From Synechococcus sp. CBW1107 (GTDB taxonomy: Bacteria; Cyanobacteriota; Cyanobacteriia; PCC-6307; Cyanobiaceae), in NCBI RefSeq assembly GCF_015841355.1, contig NZ_CP064908.1, forward strand, positions 2,232,001-2,296,000: a stretch of 64,000 bases of DNA, read 5' to 3'. Positions 49,472-56,730 of the stretch are shown in pieces. Position numbers and translations under genes: made by a program. The first letter of the stretch is position 1. Each line of letters starts with the position of its first letter. The notes under the pieces are model-generated. The model was given only the letters and a program-made list of their open reading frames with translations, made no database searches and was not told where the DNA came from.

Positions 49472-50301
49472 TGGTCGGTTCCATCAGGCCCCCTGGTGGT
49501 TGAAATGGTCGGAATGGAGAGGCGTCATCTTTCCTGGCAGAGGGGGGGATTGCGGGCCTCGATGGCGTCGATCAGATCCAGCAGTTCCTGATCATCAAGG
49601 GTGGCCTTGGTGCGTTTCGCGGCTGGGCGACCCCGCAGCTCCTTGATGCTGGCGCTGCTGATCCGCCAGCAGCTGGGTTGGTGGTGGCGGGTGACAGCGT
49701 GATCCGTGAGATTGCGCAGGGCGATGTAGCAGGCCGCACGGCTGGGTGGCTTGCCGCTCCACCGGATCAAGGTGCGCCGGAGAAGTTCGTGGCCATCGGC
49801 AGGTGGCTTGGACTCCGTGAGCAGAAGGACCGCTTCCTCGATGTAGGGCGCGTAGTTGCTTCTCCAGGTCTGCTCAAGGATCTCGTTCCGGCCGTTCTGG
49901 AGGGCATCCCGCAGGCTGTTGGCTATGGCTTCCCAGTCGGCGGTCGGGGCCATTGTGTCGCTCAGTCCCAGCGTGGAGGCCAGGGCCCCCCTGAGCGTCT
50001 GCTGGTTGCTGGCCACGAGCTGTAGATCCGCCCGATCAGCTGGAGGGCCGGACTTACAGATGCCGGAGACCATTCAAGTGGCAACACAACCCCCTGTGCT
50101 GGCTGACCGGGGTGGCGCACCTGCAGGCGGATGCGGGCTCGATGCCGGCTCACAGTCCAGCCTGGGGCGACTTTGGCGGCTCCCCGGAAGCCGATCTCCC
50201 AGGGCTGGCTGCGGGCATGGCGGCCAGGGAAAAATTGCACACAGGGCGTGTGCATAATTGCCCTTTCAGCTTACTCCGAGTTCCTTGGTGTTCTCAGAAG
50301 T

Positions 50302-50324
50302 CCCCCCCCCCCCCCCCCCCCCCC
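50302..50324. repeat. Homopolymer of 23 cytosines
   Basis: An uninterrupted C23 run, 47 bp upstream of the integrase start codon and 60 bp from the right att repeat. On the minus strand it is G23, within the expected integrase upstream region. Such a tract is prone to slippage and can form quadruplex-type structure. Its length in the assembly may be unreliable. Confidence 0.9.
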
Positions 50325-50384
50325 GCAAGGGAAGTCTCAAGTCTGGCTCAAGGATCTGATATCTGTATCACCCAATTGACTCAC

Positions 50385-50412
50385 GGGGGGCTGGAAGGCC
50401 CCCTTCCCATTG
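50385..50412. repeat. att-like repeat, right copy (28 bp)
   Basis: A perfect second copy of 38213-50412's left-end repeat (at 38213-38240), with extended imperfect similarity upstream (TATCACCCAA) but without the rest of ssrA. It lies 130 bp from the integrase start, as expected for attR of an ssrA-integrated element. The sequence to its right (GCAGTAAGTCGG) is presumably the original chromosomal neighbour of ssrA. Confidence 0.8.
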
Positions 50413-50468
50413 GCAGTAAGTCGGAGTTTCAGAGTTCAAGGTCACGGCGATTGAATTGGTGCTCCTGT

Positions 50469-51191
50469 TCATTGCCTGATCCATGTTTCAGCCAGGGCAT
50501 GATCAGCGCCCTCGAAGAAACGGGTCTCGGCATCGATGAATTTCGAGACCAGTTTTTCCGCCAGGGCCTGCCAGGCCCTGTCGCCCACCACCGCCACTCT
50601 CCGGACAGCCCGGCGATGGTCGCGCACGAGCGCCAGGTGGCGCCCCAGGGCACCGAGGCCGGCCCAGCCATCGAACTGGCGCAGATCCAGCAGCAGCTTC
50701 ACACCTTCGATCCCCTGGATCTCGGCGTCGAGGTCGGCTTCGATCCGCTCATACACGCTGGACTCGATCGTGCCGATCAGCTGTGCGTCAATCACTTCGC
50801 CGTCCCGTCTGATGTGCATGGTGCCCAGCGATTCCGCCAACCACCGCCGGGCCTCCTCCAGTTCCGCGTTGCTGAAGACCCGCACCGGGCAGGGCATCAC
50901 CAGGCTGAAAGCCGTCACGGCCGTCCGCACCCAGGCCACATCCGACACAACCGCCAGGCGTTCGAACCCATCCCAGTGTCGCAACGCCTCGCGGCCGTCG
51001 GCCCAGGCCGCGCCCAGGTCGTAGCCCTCAAAGGCGGGCCCCAGCTGGGCGAGCAGCTTGAGACGGTCGTGCTCCTCAAGGGCGCGATCCAGGGCAGGCG
51101 TGAGCACGTGGTCATAATCGTCGGCCGTGATCTGGCCCTGAAAGGAAAAGCCGAGGGTGCCTTCCGGCAGCCCGCTCATGCATTCGATCAT
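50469..51191 (-). CDS. Tandem SpoIIAA-like (STAS-fold) protein
   Basis: A 240-residue protein made of two homologous halves of ~115 residues. Half 1: GTLGFSFQGQITADDYDHVL, then LLAQLGPAFEGYDLGAAWAD and LAVVSDVAWVRTAVTAFS. Half 2: GEVIDAQLIGTIESSVYERI, then LLLDLRQFDGWAGLGALGRH and VAVVGDRAWQALAEKLVSKF. Single-domain relatives (SpoIIAA-like/DUF3478) are soluble or lipid-binding STAS-type proteins. It is the first gene outside the island. Confidence 0.8.
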   Translation of the reverse strand: MIECMSGLPEGTLGFSFQGQITADDYDHVLTPALDRALEEHDRLKLLAQLGPAFEGYDLGAAWADGREALRHWDGFERLAVVSDVAWVRTAVTAFSLVMPCPVRVFSNAELEEARRWLAESLGTMHIRRDGEVIDAQLIGTIESSVYERIEADLDAEIQGIEGVKLLLDLRQFDGWAGLGALGRHLALVRDHRRAVRRVAVVGDRAWQALAEKLVSKFIDAETRFFEGADHALAETWIRQ

Positions 51192-51575
51192 GGGACTGTC
51201 CTCAGGGATGGTTGACCCGAACCGTAGCCATCAGGCCGATGTGTGCCCACAGCAAGAATGCCCGCTTCAGGGGATCGATTTTCGCTCCATCTGCCCCCAG
51301 CGGGTGCGGCACACCGGGTGGCTTGGTGTGTTGGATCAGTGATTTGGAGTGGCAGATTCTGATTGAGTTCGATCTGGAAGGGTATGGCTGCCTGGATAGG
51401 ACATGAAACATCACAGGGAAGGCTGATCGATGCACCTCTCGCGTGCTCTGCAGGTGTTGCCACCTGTTGCCACCGATGAGCCACGCCCTAGGCTGAGAAG
51501 GTTCCGATTGCGGTTCTTCGGGCGGTATTCCGCTGGCACCAAGGCCGTAATTTCGTTAGATGCAACCGAGTCACA
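51192..51575. other. Intergenic stretch, no gene seen
   Basis: About 380 bases between the divergent SpoIIAA-like and DUF2092 genes. It must hold promoters for both. I see only short frames and a nearly repeated GTTGCCACC near 51455-51472, with nothing I can identify as a known regulatory site. Confidence 0.5.
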
Positions 51576-52412
51576 ATGTCAACAGAACTACCGGATTTAT
51601 TCCTAAAGCCCGGCGTTGGCCGCAGTCTTGCCGCTCAGGTCTGTGCAGGCTTGATCGCCGTCACCGCGGGGGTGGTCACCGCCCCTGCCGCAGGGGCGGC
51701 AGAAGCTGAAGCCCTGGCGCTGCTCAAGGGGATGACCACGTACATGTCGGCGCAGCAGGCCATGTCATTCCGTTACGACTCCGATCTGGAGGTTGTGACC
51801 ACCGAACAGCAACGTCTCACGCTGGCCAGTTCCGGAACGGTGTCGCTGGCACGTCCCGGTCGCATCCGGGCCACCCGATCCACCGGTTTCGCCGACGTCG
51901 AAACGATCTTCGATGGCTCCACCTTCACCCTGCTGGGCAAAAAGGCCAACGTCTACATGCAGGTTCCGTTCAGGGGCACGATCGTCTCCCTGGTGGATGA
52001 GCTCAAGGACAAGTACCGCAGACCGCTGCCGGCGGCTGACCTGTTGCTGCCGAATGCCTATGCCGAGCTCACCGAGGGCGTCACGGATGTCAAGGATCTC
52101 GGCAGCGGCGTCGTGGGTGGTGTCGAGTGTGATCACCTCGCCTTTCGCAAGAAGGAGGTCGATTTCCAGATCTGGATCGCCCAGGGGGAGCGACCCTATC
52201 CCTGCCGCTACGTGATCACCTCCACGGCGGTACCTGGCTCGCCTGAGTACAGCATTCAACTCCGTGACTTTCAGACGGGACCCGCGGCCGCCGGCCAGTC
52301 CTTCGCCTTTGTGCCACCCCCGGGGGCCAGGGCCATCAGCAAGGATGAGTTGAAGACGATCAAGTCCATGGGCGAACTGCCCAGTCACTTCGTGCAACGA
52401 GGAACTCCATGA
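51576..52412 (+). CDS. DUF2092-family exported protein
   Basis: A 278-residue exported protein. The signal peptide is AQVCAGLIAVTAGVVTAPAA with cleavage near AGAAEA. The domain reads LLKGMTTYMSAQQAMSFRYD, VSLARPGRIRATRSTGFADV, TLLGKKANVYMQVPFRGTIV and VVGGVECDHLAFRKKEVDFQ, matching the DUF2092 family, whose fold resembles lipoprotein carriers such as LolA. The function is unknown. It overlaps the next gene by 4 bp. Confidence 0.85.
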   Translation: MSTELPDLFLKPGVGRSLAAQVCAGLIAVTAGVVTAPAAGAAEAEALALLKGMTTYMSAQQAMSFRYDSDLEVVTTEQQRLTLASSGTVSLARPGRIRATRSTGFADVETIFDGSTFTLLGKKANVYMQVPFRGTIVSLVDELKDKYRRPLPAADLLLPNAYAELTEGVTDVKDLGSGVVGGVECDHLAFRKKEVDFQIWIAQGERPYPCRYVITSTAVPGSPEYSIQLRDFQTGPAAAGQSFAFVPPPGARAISKDELKTIKSMGELPSHFVQRGTP

Positions 52413-52615
52413 CCACCACCCACAGGACCGCTGCTCTGGTTGCCGCCCTCGCCCTGGCTGGATCAGGCCCCCTGCAGACCATTCCAGGTCAGCTCCTGAA
52501 TGCCCTGGTTCCGCCCGCGCAGGCCCGCGTCGGCCGTCCGCTCACGCCCGTCAGCGTGGCCGGAGTGGGCCGGCGCACCGTGCGTCGCTGTGCCGTTGGC
52601 GTCTACGACTACTGA
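52409..52615 (+). CDS. Small exported protein coupled to DUF2092
   Basis: A 68-residue protein with a signal peptide (TAALVAALALAGSGPLQTIP, cleavage after AQA near 39) and a ~29-residue mature peptide rich in Arg and Val (VGRPLTPVSVAGVGRRTVRR, ending CAVGVYDY). Its ATG overlaps the DUF2092 stop. Similar short partners follow DUF2092 genes in several bacteria as far as I recall. Function unknown. Confidence 0.7.
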   Translation: MTTTHRTAALVAALALAGSGPLQTIPGQLLNALVPPAQARVGRPLTPVSVAGVGRRTVRRCAVGVYDY

Positions 52616-52630
52616 ACTCACAGCCCCCCC

Positions 52631-52846
52631 ATGAGCCGCCCTGAGCTGCCCCACCGTCCTGATTGGTCTGCCCTGCCGGCGGACCTCAGGGAGCAGGTGG
52701 AGCAGTGCAATCCTGAAACCCAGTGGTTCTGGAAGGGGCTGGAAGCCAGCGACGGTTTCGAGCGGTTGCTGATCACCATCCGCCTCGCGCTCGCTGAATC
52801 CGCCTGTGCTGCAGACCCCCACCAGCCAGAAGAGCCTCCGCTTTGA
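52631..52846 (+). CDS. Small hypothetical protein
   Basis: A 71-residue soluble, acidic, Trp-containing protein (MSRPELPHRPDWSALPADLR, EQCNPETQWFWKGLEASDGF). It starts 15 bp after the previous gene and may belong to the DUF2092 operon. No family recognised. Confidence 0.5.
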   Translation: MSRPELPHRPDWSALPADLREQVEQCNPETQWFWKGLEASDGFERLLITIRLALAESACAADPHQPEEPPL

Positions 52847-52926
52847 CGACATACTGAGCGGCAGGACGGCTTCATCGCCTGCAGACCTTGGTCTGATCGT
52901 CCTTCAACCAGCCTTACCGCAAGCCC

Positions 52927-53361
52927 ATGACCAGCGCGGCCACGCACAACAAGATGCAGAGGCTTCGATCCGTCGGCATCTTCGCGGCCACGCCATCCGA
53001 GGTGCTGCTCCAGCTGGCTGAAGCTGTGGAGGAAGTGCATCTCACGGCGGGCGAGCAGCTGTTTGCCAAGGGGGATCTCGGCACCTCCATGTATGTGATC
53101 GTCACCGGCAATGTGCGGATTCACATCGGTGACCAGACCGTGGTGGAGCTTGGCGATGGCGAAATCGTGGGAGAGCTGGCCGCGCTCGATCCCGAACCTC
53201 GCTCGGCTTCCGTCAGCGCGATCGACCCCACCACCCTGTATCGCATCGAGCAGGCCATGCTTCAGGCCCTGATGGCGGATCATCCGGAGATCGTTCAGGC
53301 CGTGATCAAGGAACTGGCCCAGCGTCTGCGCGACACCACCGCCCCCTATGGCTTCGCCTGA
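52927..53361 (+). CDS. Cyclic-nucleotide-binding-domain protein
   Basis: A 144-residue single-domain protein. The CNB beta-barrel is clear: LTAGEQLFAKGDLGTSMYVI, the phosphate-binding cassette DGEIVGELAALDPEPRSASV (with Glu and Arg) and the C-helix (QAMLQALMADHPEIVQAVIK). There is no HTH, so it is not a CRP-type regulator; it probably senses cAMP or cGMP or acts as an adaptor. It sits alone after the DUF2092 operon. Confidence 0.88.
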   Translation: MTSAATHNKMQRLRSVGIFAATPSEVLLQLAEAVEEVHLTAGEQLFAKGDLGTSMYVIVTGNVRIHIGDQTVVELGDGEIVGELAALDPEPRSASVSAIDPTTLYRIEQAMLQALMADHPEIVQAVIKELAQRLRDTTAPYGFA

Positions 53362-53373
53362 GCACCGATGGAT

Positions 53374-53859
53374 TCAGCGGCTGCTGGCAGCGCCGCCCCC
53401 GGCCTTGGCCTTGAAGCCACTCCAGACCGACAGTTCCTCGATGGTCAGCAGGCCTTCACGCCGTTCACCATCGAGATCCCAGGTGGGGAACGCCCGGATC
53501 TTGGCCGCCTGGCAGCGTTCACGCCCGGTCTGATCCTTGTCACATTCCACGTAAGGCAATCGTCGGCCCGCTTCCGTGCCGAACAGATTCTTCTGGTGGA
53601 AGCAGTGGGGGCACCACCAGGCGCCGTAGAAGATCGCTCCCCGGCTGCGCAGGTGCTCCACCAGCGCCTTCTGCTCCGCCGTGGAGGGGCTCACGGCTTC
53701 CCCGACGCTGCCGCTGGTGCTGCCCGCTGGACTTCCACCACGGGCGAGGGCCTGGTTGCGGCTGCTGCCGGCGGCTCCCACCAGCACCAGGCTCAGGCTC
53801 ATCAGCGCCAGGGAAAGCAGCCGGGTGGGCAGCCGCTGGCCGGACGGGGCGTCAGGCAT
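53374..53859 (-). CDS. Thioredoxin-like periplasmic protein
   Basis: A 161-residue protein with an N-terminal membrane anchor (LLSLALMSLSLVLVGAAGSS) and a thioredoxin fold domain with active site FYGAWWCPHCFHQKNLFG (WCPHC). The cis-Pro region is IRAFPTWDLDGERREGLLTI. The WWCPHC type resembles the thioredoxin domain fused to VKOR in cyanobacteria, here as a separate protein. It should act in disulphide exchange outside the cytoplasm. The start MPDAPSGQRLPTRL was chosen over a longer frame. Confidence 0.85.
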   Translation of the reverse strand: MPDAPSGQRLPTRLLSLALMSLSLVLVGAAGSSRNQALARGGSPAGSTSGSVGEAVSPSTAEQKALVEHLRSRGAIFYGAWWCPHCFHQKNLFGTEAGRRLPYVECDKDQTGRERCQAAKIRAFPTWDLDGERREGLLTIEELSVWSGFKAKAGGGAASSR

Positions 53860-53995
53860 GGACCTCACATGTTCAGATGACCCGAGGCTAAGGCTGCGTT
53901 CGGGCTTCCGCCCTTTCCGGGGCCACCTGTTCAAGCCTCTGGCTGGGACACTGGAGCTCAGATGCGCTGCCTCGCGAACCGATGAGCTTGCCTCG

Positions 53996-54985
53996 ATGAG
54001 TGCCAACGGCTATCGCGACTATTTCAAGGTGCTGGGCATCGAGCGCAGCGCGGATGCCGATGCCGTCAAGCGTTCGTTTCGCAAGCTGGCCCGCCAGTAC
54101 CACCCGGATGTGAATCCCGGTGATTCCACGGCCGAGGCCAAGTTCAAGGAGATCAGCGAGGCCTACGAGGTGCTCTCCGATCCCGACAAGCGTCGGCGCT
54201 ACGAACAGTTCGGCCAGTACTGGAGCCAGGCCGGCGGGGGGGCTGGCGGGGCCCCGGGCTTCGATGTGGATTTCGGCCGCTACGGCAACTTCGATGACTT
54301 CATCAACGACCTGCTGGGCCGCTTCGGTGGAGCCCAGGGTGGTTCCGGTTTCGGAGCAGGACCCGGTGGTTTCGGGTTCTCAGGCGGTTTTCCTGGCGGC
54401 TTCCCCAGCGGGTTCGGCGGACCGGCGACGGGTCGCAGCGGCACCCTCAACCTGGACGCGGAAGCGACCATCAGCCTCACTTTCGCCGAAGCGTTCCGCG
54501 GCTGCGAGCGCACCCTGGCCGTCAATGAGGAACGGGTGCAGGTGCGCATCCCGGCCGGTGTCCGCAGCGGCAGCCGCCTCCGGCTCAAGGGCAAGGGCAA
54601 CCTGCAGCCCGGCACCGGCCGTCGCGGCGACCTCTATCTCAATCTTCAGCTTCAGGACCACCCGATCTGGCGCCTGGATGGAGATCAGTTGCGAGCCGAT
54701 CTGCCCCTCAGCCTCGATGAGCTGGCCCTGGGCGGTGAGGTGAGGGTGGCCACCCCTGACGGGGAGGCCACTGTGCAGGTGCCCCCCGGCGTGGCTTTGG
54801 GCCGCAGCCTGCGCCTGAAGGGCAAAGGCTGGCCCGTCAAGGACGGCCGTGGTGATCTGTTGCTCAGCCTCACCCTCAAGCTGCCGGAGCACTTCAGCGA
54901 CACCGAGAGGCAACTGCTGGAGAAGCTGCGCGAGGCCCGCAGTGTTGACCCGCGCCGGGAGTGGATGCGGGCGGCCCAACTCTGA
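53996..54985 (+). CDS. DnaJ-family co-chaperone (CbpA/DnaJ2 type)
   Basis: A 329-residue Hsp40. J-domain RDYFKVLGIERSADADAVKR with HPD in ARQYHPDVNPGDS, then a Gly/Phe-rich linker (about 80-145), then C-terminal substrate-binding domains I and II (DAEATISLTFAEAFRGCERT, VQVPPGVALGRSLRLKGKG). The cysteine-rich zinc domain of DnaJ is absent, which makes it CbpA-like. It stimulates DnaK ATPase. The start MSANGYRDYFKVLG is standard. It is divergent from the thioredoxin-like gene. Confidence 0.93.
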   Translation: MSANGYRDYFKVLGIERSADADAVKRSFRKLARQYHPDVNPGDSTAEAKFKEISEAYEVLSDPDKRRRYEQFGQYWSQAGGGAGGAPGFDVDFGRYGNFDDFINDLLGRFGGAQGGSGFGAGPGGFGFSGGFPGGFPSGFGGPATGRSGTLNLDAEATISLTFAEAFRGCERTLAVNEERVQVRIPAGVRSGSRLRLKGKGNLQPGTGRRGDLYLNLQLQDHPIWRLDGDQLRADLPLSLDELALGGEVRVATPDGEATVQVPPGVALGRSLRLKGKGWPVKDGRGDLLLSLTLKLPEHFSDTERQLLEKLREARSVDPRREWMRAAQL

Positions 54986-55025
54986 AAGTCATCCAGGTGT
55001 GATCGTCTTCCTGAAACGACTGAAT

Positions 55026-55050
55026 TGAGAGGGAAAAATTGATCCTCTCA
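55026..55050 (+). terminator. A+T-looped hairpin after the dnaJ-type gene
   Basis: Arms TGAGAGG and CCTCTCA enclose an 11-nt A-rich loop. It lies 41 bp past the dnaJ-type stop. No T-run follows, so it is only a candidate terminator. The rest of the 214-bp gap should contain the hemB promoter; I cannot place it. Confidence 0.35.
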
Positions 55051-55199
55051 GTGCGAATCTGTACCGTGCGAATGTTTGGCGGCCGGTCACTCCCAGTTGT
55101 CGATGGCTGCTGGCGCCAGATTTCAGACTTCCTATCGATTGAGAGAAAAAAATGGTGTGGAAGCCTGGGCTTTAGGATCGTCTCAAGTGATTCGACTGC

Positions 55200-56201
55200 A
55201 TGGAGCTGACCTACCGTCCGCGGCGCCTCCGCCGCACACCGGCGCTGCGCGCCATGGTGCGTGAGTTTCAGCTGAGCCCGGCGGATTTCATCCTGCCGTT
55301 GTTCGTTCATGAAGGCGCCAGCAACGAGCCGATCGGCGCCATGCCCGGCGCCTTCCGCTGGAGCCTCGAAGGTCTGGTGGAGGAGGTGGGCCGCGCCTGG
55401 GATCTCGGCATCCGCTGCGTGGTGCTCTTCCCGAAGGTCGCCGACGGTCTCAAGACCGAGGACGGAGCTGAATGCTTCAACGAGGGTGGCCTGATCCCCC
55501 GGGCGATCCGGCGGCTCAAGCAGGATCACCCTGGGATGGCGATCATGACCGACGTGGCCCTCGACCCCTACTCCTGTGATGGCCACGACGGCATCGTCAG
55601 TGCCGAGGGCGAGGTGCTCAATGACGAGACCGTGGCGATCCTCTGCCGCCAGGCCGTGGCTCAGGCCAGGGCCGGCGCTGACCTGATCGGCCCCAGCGAC
55701 ATGATGGATGGCCGCGTGGGTGCGATCCGCGAGGCCCTCGATGAGGAGGGATTCGAGCACGTGGGAATCATCAGCTACACCGCCAAGTACGCCTCCGCGT
55801 ACTACGGTCCCTTCCGCGAAGCCCTGGATTCCGCCCCGCGCACCGACTCCAGCAAACCCATTCCCAAAGACAAGAGCACCTACCAGATGGATCCGGCCAA
55901 TGGCCGCGAGTCTCTCACCGAAGCCCTGCTCGATGAGCAGGAAGGTGCCGACATCCTGATGGTGAAGCCTGGCCTGGCCTACCTCGACATCATCCACCGC
56001 CTGCGCGGCGAAACCGAACTTCCGATCGCCGCCTACAACGTCAGCGGTGAATACTCCATGGTCAAGGCGGCCGCGGAGCGGGGCTGGATCGATGAGCGGG
56101 CGGTGGTGCTGGAAACCCTGCTCTGCTTCAAGCGGGCCGGGGCCGATCTGATCCTCACGTATCACGCCTGCGAGGCAGCTCGCTGGCTGCGGGAAGGCTG
56201 A
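55200..56201 (+). CDS. hemB: Delta-aminolevulinic acid dehydratase (porphobilinogen synthase)
   Basis: The enzyme joins two 5-aminolevulinate molecules to porphobilinogen, feeding heme, chlorophyll and phycobilins. It has 333 residues. Active-site Lys are in IISYTAKYASAYYGPFR (about 196) and DILMVKPGLAYLDII (Lys256). The metal site region is DVALDPYSCDGHDGI, which has one Cys where the zinc-type enzymes have several, suggesting a Mg-dependent form typical of phototrophs. The start MELTYRPRRLRRTPALRAMV is canonical. Confidence 0.96.
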   Translation: MELTYRPRRLRRTPALRAMVREFQLSPADFILPLFVHEGASNEPIGAMPGAFRWSLEGLVEEVGRAWDLGIRCVVLFPKVADGLKTEDGAECFNEGGLIPRAIRRLKQDHPGMAIMTDVALDPYSCDGHDGIVSAEGEVLNDETVAILCRQAVAQARAGADLIGPSDMMDGRVGAIREALDEEGFEHVGIISYTAKYASAYYGPFREALDSAPRTDSSKPIPKDKSTYQMDPANGRESLTEALLDEQEGADILMVKPGLAYLDIIHRLRGETELPIAAYNVSGEYSMVKAAAERGWIDERAVVLETLLCFKRAGADLILTYHACEAARWLREG

Positions 56202-56284
56202 CCACGGCGGTGCCCAGCGAAGCCGGTGCAGCCGCGGTGGTGCCCAGCGGCCACTCAGAATGGCGTCAGCGTCAGGGAACGGCC

Positions 56285-56719
56285 ATGGCCGTGCAGCGAC
56301 TGGGCCATGTGGCCGTGCGGGTGGAGGACATGGCCCGGGCCAAGGCCTTCTACGAGGCGCTCGGTCTGCGCGTCACCTGGGACGCCGATGACTGGGCCTA
56401 CCTCCAGTCGCCCGAATCCGGCGATGGCATCGCCCTGCTCTCCCCCAGTTACCGCCAGGCCGGTCCCCATTTCGCGTTCCACTTCGAGGACCGTGCCGGG
56501 GTGGATCGGGTCCACGCCCAGCTTGAGGCCTCCGGCCACCGGGTCGGTCCCGTCCATGACCATCGTGACGGCACCGCTTCCTTCTACCTGCAGGATTCCG
56601 AGGGCAACTGGCTGGAGATGCTCTACGAGCCTCCCACCGGCATCGCCTCCAACACCGGTCAGGCAGTGATTCCGCTCAAGGCGCGATCCCAGGCCGGGCG
56701 AGGGCAGGAGCCGGTTTGA
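56285..56719 (+). CDS. VOC-family protein (glyoxalase I-like)
   Basis: A 144-residue two-module VOC protein: module 1 RLGHVAVRVEDMARAKAFYE, module 2 PHFAFHFEDRAGVDRVHAQL ending ASFYLQDSEGNWLEMLYEPP with the metal-site Glu. Conserved His positions (GHVAV, HFAFHF) could bind metal, but the substrate is unknown. The ATG at 56285 was chosen. mutS2 begins 12 bp downstream, or overlaps if a TTG start is used. Confidence 0.87.
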   Translation: MAVQRLGHVAVRVEDMARAKAFYEALGLRVTWDADDWAYLQSPESGDGIALLSPSYRQAGPHFAFHFEDRAGVDRVHAQLEASGHRVGPVHDHRDGTASFYLQDSEGNWLEMLYEPPTGIASNTGQAVIPLKARSQAGRGQEPV

Positions 56720-56730
56720 GCCCCGCCGCC

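Larger units (their letters stand above)
47852..49540 (-). mobile_element. IS3-family insertion sequence in the integrase gene
   Basis: A 1.69-kb element bounded by perfect 18-bp inverted repeats (CTGCCAGGAAAGATGACG left, its complement right). It carries the two-gene IS3 arrangement, orfA and orfB, on the minus strand with a 4-bp overlap. No clear target duplication is seen (flanks GA/GA only). Removing the element rejoins the integrase in one frame (NPPLHRPGWAN). Confidence 0.88.
47306..50255 (-). pseudogene. Tyrosine-recombinase-like integrase, broken by an IS3 element and two indels
   Basis: The pieces in protein order are PGQPAQGVVLPLEWSPASVS to GRIYS (50255 to about 50021), then LVASNQQTLRGALASTLGLS to LLDLIDAIEARNPPL, then (after an IS) HRPGWANVLRLLTQYGLRPT to RPYAFRDSYSLRCHRFG, and finally SLAVHSSSYRWASHATTAAA. 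The Arg-containing box (YGLRPTEL) and the MGHS/Tyr region mark a phage-type integrase as found in cyanobacteria. Defects: a 1-bp loss near 50021, the IS3 insertion (47852-49540), and a 5-bp tandem duplication (TGTGA at 47389-47398). Inactive now. Confidence 0.85.

Noticed and set aside
50131-50379. Open frame reading through the C23 run as a proline-rich protein
   Set aside because: The poly-Pro is only the homopolymer, and the frame lies opposite the integrase N-terminus with no family signature.
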